From the NCBI GenBank assembly GCA_013407085.1, contig JACCGJ010023477.1:1-64000 (forward strand): DNA of 64,000 nucleotides. Reading direction: 5' to 3'. Position 1 is the stretch's first letter; every line of letters starts with the position of its first letter. A program made the position numbers and the translations under genes. This document shows, piece after piece, positions 44,432 through 56,729 of this stretch. The notes beneath the pieces were generated by a model. It was not told where the DNA came from and did no database searches. It was given only the letters and a program-made list of their open reading frames with translations. The DNA comes from Atriophallophorus winterbourni (Eukaryota > Platyhelminthes > Trematoda > Plagiorchiida > Microphallidae).

Positions 44432-45470
44432 TTGGAAGTGAATCGTCTTCTTCAGGTTTCATTCAATCCGTACTCCATGGTCGTTTCCCAACCAGCTCCG
44501 AACGAAATTTTGAGTTTCTTATCGATATGTCCAGGAAACATTCTTGTTAATGTGCACAATCTAGCTTTCCGTATGTTGAAAGTCAGATCATTCATAGCAG
44601 CTCAATTCGACACGTTGTCCAAATTTCTTTTTAGTTCCTCACAGTCATCTGCATAAGTGATTCGCGTCCAAATTTTGTTTCATCCTCGGACAGAACCACA
44701 TTTAATGATATAAATTGAGGTCAATCGTTTGTGTAAGATTTTATTCATTGTTATTTTTAAATTGATATTAGAAAATCGCCAGAATAAATGATAGGATTTT
44801 AAATTGATAATTCCAAAAAGGAGTATTTATCAGCACAAACTCACCTTTCACTTCGAACTTCGCTAAAAGTTGCAAATGAAATGACTTCAATATGAAATTG
44901 TTACAAATAGCGAGCTACAAACAGTTCTATTTGTTTTGCAAATCAAAGTGGACTTTGTTTTTTTTTTCTCAAGAAGTTTGATACAGATCAGTATATTTTC
45001 CCGCCAAATTGGGAAGAAGCTAGAACGTTGAAGATTGTGGCGAGGGATTTCTCGTGCTAACCTTATTTGTTTAAAATTGAAATAACTTTCGTTTGGTACA
45101 TCCTCAAAATCGCAAAACATCGAGCTTTACGATGACAGTACACAAACGTTGATCCTAAACAGCGTTAGTTTATGTTCATTCAGATTTACGGCGCGTGCTT
45201 CCTGAAACGTCTTAGAAAATCCAGCGAATAATGCCATCTAGCATGATGTCGTAACGTCCAGAATAGACAATGTACGCTCAGCGAACCGCGTCTAAATAGC
45301 ACGTTCAGAAGCTAACAGTTACAGGATTTCTCACATATCCTTACTCAAGCACTACTACCGGTTTCTAGGCGATTATCCCAATTAGCTGATCACAATACGA
45401 TTATGTTCAGTGGACGTGTAACAGGTGTACTGTAGTACAATCCGTTAAATTTGAAAGTCACATGGCACGA

Positions 45471-45511
<41 letters not shown>
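44432..45511 (-). repeat. Tandem duplication unit 1 with RT fragment (YADD) and one hammerhead relic
   Basis: Unit 1 matches unit 2 (45,516-46,832) from GGAAGTGAATCGTCTTC to the TA tract. At its left end the minus strand encodes an RT fragment: ITYADDCEELKRNLDN, then AAMNDLTFNIRKARLCTL (44,680-44,470), with a stop in place of Trp. The middle 500 bases carry no recognised domain (a 77-residue minus frame at 44,887-45,120 is unassigned). One hammerhead relic (CTAGAAACCGGTAGTAGTG on the minus strand) lies at 45,330-45,400. A TA tract of about 40 bases closes the unit (45,472-45,511). Confidence 0.8.
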
Positions 45512-45513
<2 letters not shown>

Positions 45514-45515
45514 AT

Positions 45516-46779
45516 GGAAGTGAATCGTCTTCCTCAGGTTTCCCTTAATCCGTACTCCATGGTCGTTTCCCAACCAGCTCCGAACGAAATTTTGAGTTTC
45601 TTATCGATATGTCCAGGAAACATTCTTGTCAATGTGCATAATCTAGCTTTCCCGTATGTTGAAATTCAGATCATTCATAGCAGCTCAATTCGACACGTTG
45701 CCCAAATTTCTTTTTAGTTCCTCACAGTCATCTGCATAAGTGATTCGCGTCCAAATTTTGTTTCATCCTCGGACAGAACCACATTTAATGATATAAATTG
45801 AGGTCAATCGTTTGTGTAAGATTTTGTTCATTGTTATTTTGAAATTGATATTAGAAAATTTTCAAAATAATTGGTAGATTTTTAATTTGATAATCCCAAA
45901 AAGACGCATTTATCAATATGAACTCACCTGTCACTTCTTTGCTTGCTAAACGTTGCAAATAAAATGACTTCAATACGACATTTTTACAAATAGCGAGCAA
46001 CAAACAGTTCTACAGATTTTACAAAACAAGGTTGGCTTTGGTCTTTTTAAAAAAGTTTGAAGCAAATCGGTATATTTTCCCGCCAAATTGAAAAGAAGCT
46101 AGAACGTTGAAGATTGTGGCGAGGGATTTTTCGTGCTAACCTTATTTGTTTAAATTTGAAATAACTTTCGTTCGGTACATCCTCAGAATCGCAAAACATC
46201 GAGCTTTACGATGACAGTACACAATTTTGATCCTAAACAGCGTTAGTTTATGATCATTCAGATTTACGGTGCGTGCTTTCTGAAACGTCTTAGGAAATCC
46301 AGCGAACGGTGCCATCTAGCATGATGTCGTAACGTCCAGAATAAACAATGTACGCTCGGTGAACACCGTCTAAATAGCAGGTTCACAATATGCCACTTAC
46401 AGGATTGCTCACATCCCCTCACTAAGACACCGCTACCGGTTTCTAGATATTTGTCCTCTTTTTCTGAAGACAATGAGATTAGGTTCACTAAGTTTCCAGG
46501 AAGCAAAAAAGTGGTACACAAATTTATACCGGAAACCACTGGTGATCAGATCGACATAACAAACCTTCGGATAAACGATCCACACATTTGATTGAAGTCA
46601 ATCGATCAAATCAATGGTAATAGACAGTTCATGCAGTGCTCAAATCCCCAGCGCTTACACACCACAACTGGTTTATAATGATTGCCGCCATCACGTTGAG
46701 ACAATGAGAATTGGTACATTGGCCGTTGTAACAGCTAAACAGTATTACAATCTGTTCAATTTTCAAGCCAGATGGCACG

Positions 46780-46832
<53 letters not shown>
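45516..46832 (-). repeat. Tandem duplication unit 2 with RT fragment (YADD) and two hammerhead relics
   Basis: Unit 2 is about 90% identical to unit 1 over its first 900 bases, including the YADD fragment (about 45,765-45,550). Its distal part is longer by about 230 bases because it holds two hammerhead relics in direct repeat: one with CTAGAAACCGGTAGCGGTGT (around 46,425-46,445), the other with ATAAACCAGTTGTGGTGTGT (around 46,655-46,680). They are 232 bases apart, both read on the minus strand. The unit ends in a 50-base TA tract (46,782-46,832). Confidence 0.8.
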
Positions 46833-46833
<1 letters not shown>

Positions 46834-47630
46834 ACTTTTCGGTTCACGCATAAAAAACAGAATGAAATCTAACCTTTATCTGTATAACGTTTGACTGAAA
46901 AAATATAAAAATCATTGTTTAACCAACCTAATTGCATTGCATGTAGATTTTCGTATCAGGCAGACTAAATGTTTCTACCGTAATATTCGAACGTACTCAG
47001 ATTGGCTGCTTATCATGATAGGATTTCCGTAGCAAAGTTTTTATCTTCCATTCATTATCAGGCAATTGCAATCCATAAAACCGGTAAACATCTCCGTATT
47101 TTAGCATGGAGCAGTATTGCTTCTGTCCAAATTCATCACAGTTAATTTAATAGAGGTTTTCGGTAATTATTGTAAGAATTCGGTCAGGTGAGGAGTTTGC
47201 GATACACACATTTTTCGAAATATACGACACTGTTCTGGATAGAAATGGAATTAGCTCACGCCGTTACCCTTGATGCGGTCACTTCTAAAGTTTAGTCCAA
47301 GAAATGCATCACATATTGAGGACTTAAATGCGGATACTTTGATTTGGGCACGAATCAAATAAGATTACTTATTGTTAATAGTCTCTACTCAATAATATTT
47401 CTATTTAGCAACGGAATTTCCGTAGTGTGTTCCAATCAAAAAATCATAACATTTTTCTGACTAATCGGAGAAATATCATAGTCCTTCAAATTATTTGCTT
47501 TTTAGCATGAAGCTTGTCGGGGGTTTTAGAGTTGGCAGTCCTATGTTGGACTTGCTGTGCGGCCGCATGTATTTGTGGTCTTATAATTTGGATTTATTTT
47601 CTAACTCGCTGAAGTTTCAACTTTGATCAA
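46833..47630. other. No gene recognised
   Basis: AT-rich, nothing recognised. Confidence 0.35.
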
Positions 47631-47639
47631 GGTGAATCC

Positions 47640-48095
47640 TTGAAAATCAAAGTTTTTATACGCGTGCAATATACCTTCGAATTGAGAATATCGTTCGTGT
47701 TCGAATGTTGGGTGAAGTAGATACCAACTGTGATATAGCCCTGACGCGGTAAGTGGCATCGTTTATTAACAACGTTGATTTCCATGGCGTTTGCTATATA
47801 TGTAGTGCATGTCGAAAACATTTTAAAGGCTTTATGCATTCCGCATTGTCGGATGGAAATTCGTCGTAATTTTGTCACGTTAAGAGTTTGTTTCACTTGA
47901 ATATTTTACCTGAAGAAATCACACGCTCGGAAACTGGTGCGGTTTTCTCTCCTCAACTCGATGAGTATATGACGAACCATGCGATATGTGACCGTTCCTA
48001 TTGATTTTTGAGAGATTCCATATTTTTCTCCATATACCTCGACGCCCTATGGTTATTGTTGAGCTTATTGATTTTCCTACCAGAGTCTAGTGCTT
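47640..48095 (+). mobile_element. CR1-like retrotransposon, decayed ORF2 C-terminus and 3' end
   Basis: Plus-strand reading gives LFHLNILPEEITRSE and ends with DEYMTNHAICDRSY, matching the end of the 27.5-30.7 kb copy (LPEEITRSV, MTNHAICEYPY). The 3' UTR shares TATGGTTATTGTTGAGC and TTTTCCTACCAGAGT. The 89-residue frame on the opposite strand (47,627-47,896) is a shadow. Confidence 0.72.
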
Positions 48096-49485
48096 CCATT
48101 AGGATCAACTTTGTGGATAGTTCAAAGGGCTTGGAACGGATGAGTAGTCGCAATCATAAACAACATATTCTTCAAAAATCGCTCAAACTGTCTGAGTTCT
48201 AAGTTCGATGAAACTTTGTTCTATATGAACCGCAGTGACCATGACCGAGTTCACTCAGCGTTGGCTAAATATACTATTTGATCCTGTCTTTGTTCACACG
48301 ACTTAAATACCCCTTGGGTTTTAACAGGCTATTTATTCGATATGGCGGCTGTAGCGCTACTTAACGAGGATTCATGGTCTGACTAATACCCTTGATCTAA
48401 TGAAGTGTATGTTTCAGAATTGAAACGTTGCCCAACTTCGGCTCTAACCGTTATTACAAATTTATTCCCACGAATATAAATGACGTTCGTTTTGTCATAT
48501 TGCTGACGAGCAGTTTCGACACCAAGTTTGATATCCGGTTGCATGGATGTATTACAATTGGATTAGATCTCGTAATTTTAGCAAGCACGTTTTTGGTGCT
48601 CATGCTGAGGGCATTTCGAAAACATTGTGACCAACATCGAATGAAAGAATATTCTGTAACGTTCTACGAGACTTACTGCAAATGTCCGAAATAGTACCCA
48701 ACAATAAACCTTACTCGAATGTCGATAAGAATAATTAATATCAGAGGGTGAAATTGCAAACATAATGCAGTTTTCTACCGTTGCGAACGACTTCGCATAT
48801 ATCGGTATTGAATTACACCATTACATTCAATATATACATATATATATATATATATTCTATTATATATATATATATTCTATTTTATTCCATGTTTTAAAAA
48901 TTTACCAAACATATATATATATATATGTTTGGATGATTTCTGAAGCAAGGAATAAATTAGAAAATAATGCTCATTTTGCTGTGATCAAATTATATCCTCA
49001 AACGCATTTGTGTGAAAATGTATGGTTATTTTATTTACATTATGTTAGCATCTAGGTAACTGCAATGATATATCATTTTGGTAAAATGTAGGAGTACCAT
49101 TAATATTCAATATAATGTCTTACTCGTATCTCACGGAAACATAGCACAACATTTGACTTACCACTAGCATACTTTTGCTCGTTTAGTTCACCTGAATGAT
49201 AAAATACGTAGGTAAAATTAGTTAAATTTATCCATTTGCAATGAAACGAGTTTTTCTCGTGCAGTATCGCGAACCTCAATGTAATATTAATTTTTCAAAT
49301 ATATTGCTCAGTTTTAAACATTAGCATCATATTGTGAGCAAGTCAAGCGGTCTAGGTTCAAACTGTGAATGAAAATCCAAATCAGAAACATTGATCTAAA
49401 CATTTTAACAATAAACAGTTACTTTCGGAAAACATCACGGATTTAGACTGTATTATTTATGCCTATCTAATGTACTGTTAACGCT
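48096..49485. other. No gene recognised; AT microsatellites
   Basis: Interrupted (TA)n tracts at 48,830-48,881 and 48,911-48,928. Short frames lack motifs. Confidence 0.45.
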
Positions 49486-49489
49486 GGAT

Positions 49490-50080
49490 GATTGAACACA
49501 ATCGGTAGATAAAGGGCAATCAATACACGCCAGCTACATAGATATCTCAAACACATTTGATCTTGGTAACCACAACCAACTACTGCAGAAGCTTTAAAGG
49601 CTTGGTATCACCGGAAATTCGTTAAATTGTCTAAATGACTACATAACAAATCGCATCAAGCAGTTACGTGCTGATGGTGAATTATCAAAACTAATCGCAG
49701 CAACTAGCTGTATTTCCCAAGGTTCAAAACTCTTTTTGTTTGGGTTAATAAAGTAATGGTACTTGCTCTCTGGAACATATAGTTATTCGCGGACGACATA
49801 ATGATATGGGGGTGCATCAGTAGCCTGGAAGACTGTTTGCCATCATCATAATATCTTGATGCGCTACAGTTTTGGTCGTTGAAGAACAAACTGCACTTTA
49901 ACTTCAATTAAAGCATGAATGTCGAGAAACAAGTAGATCGCACATGCCATATAAGTTAACATTTCAATGCAGAGTTCAGGGAAGAAAATGATTTGGGCGT
50001 CTGTATAAACTCCAAATTCAAACCATTACTTCGTAGACTTTTCCTCCAAGTTATGTCAGCATATATACGGTGGTTAGCGT
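49490..50080 (+). pseudogene. CR1-like RT fragment, heavily decayed
   Basis: Across frames: YIDISNTFDLGNHNQLLQKL (motif A), RLGITGNSLNCLNDYITNRI, a degenerate motif B (ISQGSKL), then LFADDIMIW in another frame (motif C, near 49,790). The element carries many stops, so it is an old copy. Confidence 0.7.
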
Positions 50081-50379
50081 AACTTTGTGCTCGGAGCAAA
50101 TACAAATTCAGTAGAACATTTTCCATGTTCTATTTAATGACAAAACTGATCCTAATCAAACGCGGTTAGCCTTGATTTGCAGACATCGGATGTCGAGCAA
50201 GCCGAGTTACCGACACCGGGTTTATATCATGTAAGCCAATTCAATTGCAGATACCTAACCAAATCTCAATGTCATGTTTTTGCCTCGCTTAAAATAGCGT
50301 GACCTCTGACTCAGAAATTTGGGTTCAGATTTCACTTACAGTATTCCGTGATTTATAGAGTTTTTTGACTCGGTTTTTT

Positions 50380-50920
50380 TCAGAACTTCCTCTTTTTCTT
50401 GAAGTTCAGGCGTTAGCGCAACTTTCAAACAATTACTTGCCTTAGTCACAATCTGGTTAAATGTTGGCTTGTTAGAATGTGACGCATGCAAGCCGGCTCT
50501 TTGGTAGTAACCTCTGAGTCTGTAATAAGAGGTACATCGGTGACGTCAAATGATGAATTCCTTATTCCAGTCCATTTAAAAGCGTTTCAATTTCAGGAAA
50601 GCTTATTTGCAAGCATTTCAATCACATCCCAATTTTATTTTTAATTTTATTGTCAGCAGTGTTTGCTTCATAGGATGTCACTGTCGGTCTGACCTTGCAT
50701 ACCATTTAGACGTAACAAACACCAGGTCAGCGATTTGTCGCATCTTGCATGCAATTTTGACAAGCAAGAGTAACACGTGGATCAAGCGTTATTTGTATGA
50801 TTCCGTAGCTGAAGGAGACCGGTTGACCACACCAATAATGCAAACATCACCAGACAACAGCGTTAAAGAACACCAAATTTTAACCCACGGAATTCGGTTT
50901 GTAATTTGATTCGGTCGTTT
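50380..50920 (-). mobile_element. CR1-like 5' region (ORF1), extra partial copy
   Basis: On the plus strand blocks such as GGTTAAATGTTGGCTTG, TTTGGTAGTAACCTCTGAGT and CAGCGATTTGTCGCATCTTG parallel 120-410 of the window in the same order. It lies directly beside a second, longer piece of the same 5' region (50,930-51,880) in the same orientation. Confidence 0.6.
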
Positions 50921-50929
50921 GAGAACTGG

Positions 50930-51880
50930 TTTTACTGAGTACCTTCTCGTTACCGTTAAGATGAAGAGTCACTGATTCCGTCGGACACTAACCTGTTTTA
51001 GTTACCATCTGCGCGGTTATTTGGGCAAGTGTTGGCCTGTCCGAATATGATGAATTTTCTATCGTTTATTTGACAGTAATCTCTCAGCCGGGTAACGTTG
51101 GTGCCTTTTTGAAGTTTTTATACAGATCATTCAGTTTTTTTATACTGGATTCCAGTCCATTTAGGCGCGTCACTATATCATACTCAGGGGATTTCGCCTC
51201 TTAGGATGACGCTGTTGGTTTGGCCTTGCAAACCAGGCAAACATATCAAACACCGGGACATCTCGATTAATAATCGATAGCAAATCCGAGGTGAGCGAGT
51301 TGTCGCCTTCTGCATGCTCTCTGAACAAACAAGCTTAACGCGTGAAAGATATCACATTAGGAATTACCGCCTTTTGGCAAAACTTGCACATACAGCCCTT
51401 TGTGCTTTGTTTTTTTTCCGGGGTCACCCGGACTGTGTTGTGAGCAGCACTGATCAGTGGTGTGTGCACAAGCAGTGGTTCTGTTGAGCGATCGATGATG
51501 AATATCGTGAGCGCGACAAAACGCAGTATTCACGAATAAGAGGAAAATTAGAATTGAATCTTCAGATACGCATCGGTAGTTTATCACACGGTGTTGAAAA
51601 ATATAGCTGATAGATGGTAAAGAATAAGATCTTTCCTATGATGTTAATCCCTTTGAGGACTTGAATAGTATTAACAGGGTTGCAAACGTTGATCCAATAT
51701 GGGAAAATCACGACAAATCCGGATGTGTTCATATTATCAAATACCGTTACGAGAGTGGTATATCCAGAAAGCGAAATTCGATGGGACTCCAACAACGTAT
51801 AATATATTCACGTAGGTTTAAGTATAAGATCAGTATATGCTTATAATCAGCAGACCAAGATTACGCGACCGCATTGCGCT
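50930..51880 (-). mobile_element. CR1-like retrotransposon 5' end, second copy
   Basis: Colinear with 30-985 of the window: ORF1 region (GTTACCATCTGCGCGGTTAT, CTGGATTCCAGTCCATTTAG), zinc-finger region around 51,220-51,420, and leader (TTGATCCAATATGGGAAAATC, GGTATATCCAGAAAG). ORF1 is broken by several indels, whereas the leader at 51,650-51,840 stays close to the first copy. Confidence 0.7.
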
Positions 51881-51884
51881 CTGC

Positions 51885-51985
51885 ACCATGTGATTTAAGT
51901 GGAACAGTCTCTCCCAAAACGCTTAGAGCGATTGGCAATATCCAACCGATTGGCTCGGTCCACGTTCATCTGCCGGGAGCTGTTT
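51885..51985 (-). mobile_element. RTE-like element, weak 3' fragment
   Basis: Plus-strand GGAACAGTCTCTCCCAAAAC, CGATTGGCAATATCC and CGATTGGCTCGG resemble the zinc-finger part of the RTE-like 3' end, diverged and without tail. Confidence 0.4.
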
Positions 51986-51989
51986 CTGC

Positions 51990-54900
51990 TATTTAACTGT
52001 TTGAACATGCCACTTTACACGGTGCCCACAATGTAAGTGATCTTAAGGAGATTCGTATTAGTTGATAGAATCAATGTCCAAATCTTTCATTTCTCTGTTA
52101 TACATTTTGTAGCACAAGTCTAGCCTGCTCAAATTTGGATTTTTTGTAATACGATAATTTCCTATTTTATACACAGTCGGCTTAATCGGGCCCCTCGAAG
52201 TTTAGTAAACATGCGTTTTGTGAAAACCCACTGTTTATATTATGGTTTATTTATTCGAATTCTTTAATAGTGTATAATGTGCTTTGTTCTTTACCAGATA
52301 AATTTCTAAAATACATATATACGCATATAGACTAGAAGTAAACTCACACATTTGCAAAGGATTTTCATTGTCGAGTTCGCAGATAGCACCTGTGAGAAAA
52401 TGATACGAAAAAATTCAGAGATTACCGAAAATACTGGCGGATAAACCGCAGTTTTTTTATCAATAGATAGTCCGCTTTATTCTTATACTCAGTGATGTAT
52501 ATACGTTTGCATCAGTGAGTTTTATTAGGCTCACCTAATTGATGTTGCTAAGCATTATGTCATCTGGTTGAAAAACGGTCACATGTTCAGGACCGATGTA
52601 AATCCTCTCACATTAGATCCTGAAACTATATGACAAGTCAAAAGTAATACGCGAAAGCCCGTGTTGATCACATTGGCACAGTCAACCTTTGGATGACAAA
52701 TTCGCACAGTGGAGCTACGTCTACCGATCAAATCAATATAAATGACTAGAATTATTTATACCCACATCCCCTAAACTAACGTAGCATATCCATTGGTAAA
52801 AATACATTCAGTGAAACTATAACAAATTAGTTTAATTTTGGTATTTGCATATTTATCTTTCACATTTTCTTTGATAATCTTGATACGCTATTTATCTCAA
52901 TTTATAATATCAGTCCACGGCGAATTTATTTTTGAGTTAACGTCCTTTAAATCCTGGAATATCAATGCCTCGCGCACTTTGGGCACTCATGGAATAATTT
53001 CTTTCAACATTTACAAAATTTATGTTTCGATACATTTGATCACTGTTGTTATTTCCACATATTATACGTTGACTAATCAAATGTTGAATGCCTACCCGAT
53101 CTATCTGAATCCACTTTTGCTACTCCAATCTGATTAAGTCAAATACACCACGGTTCAAATCTAATAAGCATTAAATGTTGAAGATATATTTCGGTTTTCA
53201 TGTGCTCAAATAGTCAAATTTTGAAGATTTTTTTCTCTCGATATATTTACACGAGAAATGCATTGCTATCAAAAAACATTTGTAAAAAAACGCTCGAAAA
53301 TGTCTTAATTCTTTGAACCTGCAAAGTGAGGCAATACACAACATCCAGGGCATAAAGTTAATTCATATTGAACACTAGCTACTTTGAATTAGCTTAACAT
53401 GATTAGCACCTACTATGAACAATGCAATTGTTAGCCAGTTTAAAATTGATCAGGCGAATACGATTCAATCCAGAATACTCTCACTCTCACTGTTGATAAC
53501 TTCAGTCTGATAAAGCTTCCGTCACAGAACGAAACTTTATCAACAAAATACTCCAAATGCGTCATTAAAACATATGTTACAAGGATTTCGTTGTTTGCTT
53601 GTATAATATATCATAATATGCAAAGAGAGTGAGAGAGTTATAAAAATCATCTTTGCTTCAAAAAATTCAAATGTGTCAATCGTGTAAGATTTTATTTCAC
53701 ATGTTTAACAGAGTTGTGACTCCAAAGCTTTACCTTTATTTTAAAACTTTTCATTGCCGAATAAAATGATCTCAAACGGAATGTTTCACTAAAATCAGCC
53801 TATTATATGGATTAATTTAAACACGGTCACGCTAACTTAAAATACGAATTAATATTATGATTGGAATTATTTCGAAGCACATACCGGACTGGGTTGTGAA
53901 TTGGACTAAATTTCGAATCAAATTAAAAATGATTATAATCGCATTTGTTAAAACAAGAATATTCCTCTCAATTGACAACAATATTATTGGTTTTTACCTA
54001 CGTCTCCCGGAAATTTCATGTCTGAAATTTCGACATCGTAAAATATTATCAATTAAGTTGATCAGTAGTAAATGTCAATTATTAAAATAAAGTGGTGCAG
54101 TAGAAAAATTATTTATGTACACAACGTTTTCCGGGAATCTCGACAAAACTCAGCATTACAAACATTAAAGGATGAATAAATACTTTTAACATAGGATAAA
54201 CTGGAAATCTCTATCACGTGATATATAACATTTTATTTCACTGAATTCCGCAAGACATGTCTGAAGGAATTGGATGGAGGACAGATCATCTGATAGTCAT
54301 CAGATTCTGTTACAAAACCAATGCGTCCTAAACGATTAGTGGGTAATCTTTTATTTTCATGGCTGATTTCAACACTTGTTGATCGAGTCTGAATAAAATC
54401 ATGTGATATTTAATTGTGGTATTGTTTGACATTTTTCACATGAATTTTTTTATTTATTCAATGTAGGTATTGTGAAGCTTTGATTTGAATTACCAAGTTT
54501 TTTGTTAGAATTATGATGTTTAACAATATTCAGTAACACAATTGTCAAATTGAATAGATTACCGGTAAAATATCAGAATAATTTCATTACATTAATTCAG
54601 AAGTGTAGATATCTACGACAAAGTTCCCCTCAACAAGTTTTGAATACTCACATTTTAATTCGAAGTCTTCCAATTCTATTCGATGGAGCGCAAAGACACA
54701 ACAAGAATAATATTAATAATTTTGTACACATATGGCTATTTATTATTCACTCAAAAATTTATTATAATAAAAACTATAGGAATAATAGCGATATCATTTA
54801 CAGTATGTCATTTATATATACGCCCGATCGACGTACAAATTTATGATGGATAAACGCTCAGATGAAATTATCTGCATAAGGAGTAAGCAACTCGATACAA

Positions 54901-55135
54901 AAGAGGAATTTAATTATTTTGAGCGTTTTATCTGAAATAGTTCAATAAATTTCAATTCAATTCAATTTTAGTGATCTAAAAATCATTAGGCTTACTGAGC
55001 GGTTCACGACTCAAAACAGTTTGTTGTTCACAATCTTTGTTAAACTTTCTGTTGGCTCATGACATTGACATGAGTTGTTAATAAGAACGTGTTATTAACC
55101 GCGATCGTTAGATGCGCTGCGTGTAGCGTAATCTC
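51990..55135. other. No gene recognised; hammerhead-repeat body fragment at about 52,660-52,780
   Basis: AT-rich. At 52,670-52,770 GATCACATTGGCACAGTCAA to GATCAAATCAATATAAATGA parallels 46,535-46,620, the body between two hammerhead relics. The 99-residue frame at 52,838-53,137 is hydrophobic with no known motif. Confidence 0.4.
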
Positions 55136-55139
55136 CAAA

Positions 55140-55330
55140 CTTGAGGAGAACAGATACAGCCGTTCACCACGCCGTTAGGGTTCAACTGTTAGTGATAGAC
55201 GGAATATTGTCTATTGCTGTGCGCGCTGCGGGAGAGATTGCTCATGTGGACTACATGTCATTTGAATTGCTACAAAGTATAAATTGCTCATGCGCACAAG
55301 GTAGCCATCCAATGAACAATAACGATAACC
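55140..55330 (+). mobile_element. RTE-like element, 3' end copy on the plus strand
   Basis: CACGCCGTTAGGGTTCAACTG followed by GTGCGCGCTGCGGGAGAGAT and CTCATGCGCACAAGG aligns with 44,270-44,400 of the long copy, in the same strand sense. Confidence 0.55.
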
Positions 55331-55669
55331 GCCTCATTTTACTGTATCGAAATCAATACTTTTATTTTTCAAACTGAATACGAAAACAGCAATAATTACG
55401 CGTCGAGTGCGAGTGCAGTCTTATGAGTAACATAATGTATTCAAAATTTATGTTGGCCGAAAATTTTGAGCTTTACTATTACAAATAAATATTGACTATT
55501 CGTTTAGGAAAAAGGTTTATTAGTAATCATTCACCGTTTCAAATGTGAGAATTTTAAGTGATCAGTCAGTTATCGCCCTGCGATTATTTATTTGAACAAC
55601 GCGGTTCGTGGTATAATCCTTGTTCAGAAATTACTTTAAAATGAAACTATGTTTACTAATTTTTCACAG

Positions 55670-55775
55670 TCTCAAGTCTCACTGAACCTCGTTCCACTCT
55701 CTTATCCAGGTGATGGCGAACAGCTTGAATTAAGTTGTTGTTTAAATCCGTGAAAGTAAGCACCATATTGCATCA
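55670..55775 (+). repeat. Hammerhead-type repeat, decayed copy
   Basis: CTCAAGTCTCACTGAACCTC upstream and AAGTAAGCACCATATTGCAT downstream match the family flanks. The core (GGTGATGGCGAACAGCTTG) has lost the leading C and the GAAA arrangement. Confidence 0.5.
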
Positions 55776-56725
55776 ATTAATTGGGAGCACTTTATGATAG
55801 CTTATTTTAAAAGAGTAGTTCGTCGCAAAGAAGTCTAAATTATAATGACTTAAAATGGAAACAGTTTAAACGGGACCGCAACTAATATTTCAAAACATTT
55901 CCTGTATATTTTTAGAAGTGAATTACGATGCGTTTCGTAAGCACAGCATACCGATTGCATCAATTGACATAAACCTTTTAGCGCTTCCAATCCTACCTGC
56001 ACCCAGGCTGGATACCTTTCGACTCGAGTAAAATTAAGTCGCGTTTCAGAGGCTTAATGGATGCAAAAAAGCTGTTTGTATGTGCTGCTAAATGTGGATT
56101 TGCGACTAAAACCACTCGCAAGAAAACATACAGATAAATCAAAATACAGTCTTTTGAAATATAACAAAGCGATTTGGAGTTGATTCTAATACAGATATGA
56201 AGTTACCTTTAGTGCATCATATGAGCTAGATTATTATTATTTAATTGCATGTATGGGAATAAGATTCACATGTCAACAAGAGTTCAGACTTACTATATGT
56301 TACTCTGACGCTAACTGAAGGTAACAATTATTTGTATTAGTATTTTTTAAAATCATCATATGAGTGTTGACATAAACGAAACAATCATAAACTTACGAAT
56401 TACATTCAGACGCAATATAAGTACGAATGTAGCGGACAAGATAGAAAGATGCGACATTTGCTCACGACTGATCTGTGTCGCTGCCGTGTAACGCTTATAT
56501 AGTATTTTATTTCAAGTTTTAAAGTGATTGGACAATTTTTAGTTTAACAATCAAGCTCAATGCGTAGATATGACCAATCGAAAATCTCGTTCGCAAGATA
56601 ACACAAAATCATTCGTCGATTGCCGGATAACCAGTTGTGTCTTCGTCCCGTTTATGTTCGTATCAAATCTAACCTGAATTTCGGTACAATCACAGCTATA
56701 CGATGAGTGCACCCTGACCCTCATG
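55776..56725. other. No gene recognised
   Basis: AT-rich, nothing recognised. Confidence 0.35.
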
Positions 56726-56729
56726 CAGA

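Larger units (their letters stand above)
41868..44440 (+). mobile_element. RTE-like (RTEX-type) retrotransposon, 5'-truncated, longest copy
   Basis: Plus-strand element running from the end of the endonuclease domain through RT, the C-terminal region, a terminal zinc finger and a short 3' UTR. The coding path crosses several frames and stops. It ends at GACTTCGACCGACGGAGGCC AACAA, and no long CAA tail is kept. At least ten shorter 3' fragments of the family lie elsewhere in the window, mostly on the minus strand. The left limit is where endonuclease similarity begins, and no target-site duplication was found. Clade naming is by motif pattern (DLTKAF, GVEQGCVLAPTLFGIFF, LFADDAA, RYKDVCKRD). 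Confidence 0.82.

Noticed and set aside
53506..53545. CTGATAA followed by CGAAACTTTATC as another hammerhead ribozyme
   Set aside because: The invariant G of CTGANGA is A, no helix II of the right form is present, and neither flank matches the family. The AT-rich pairing is likely chance.
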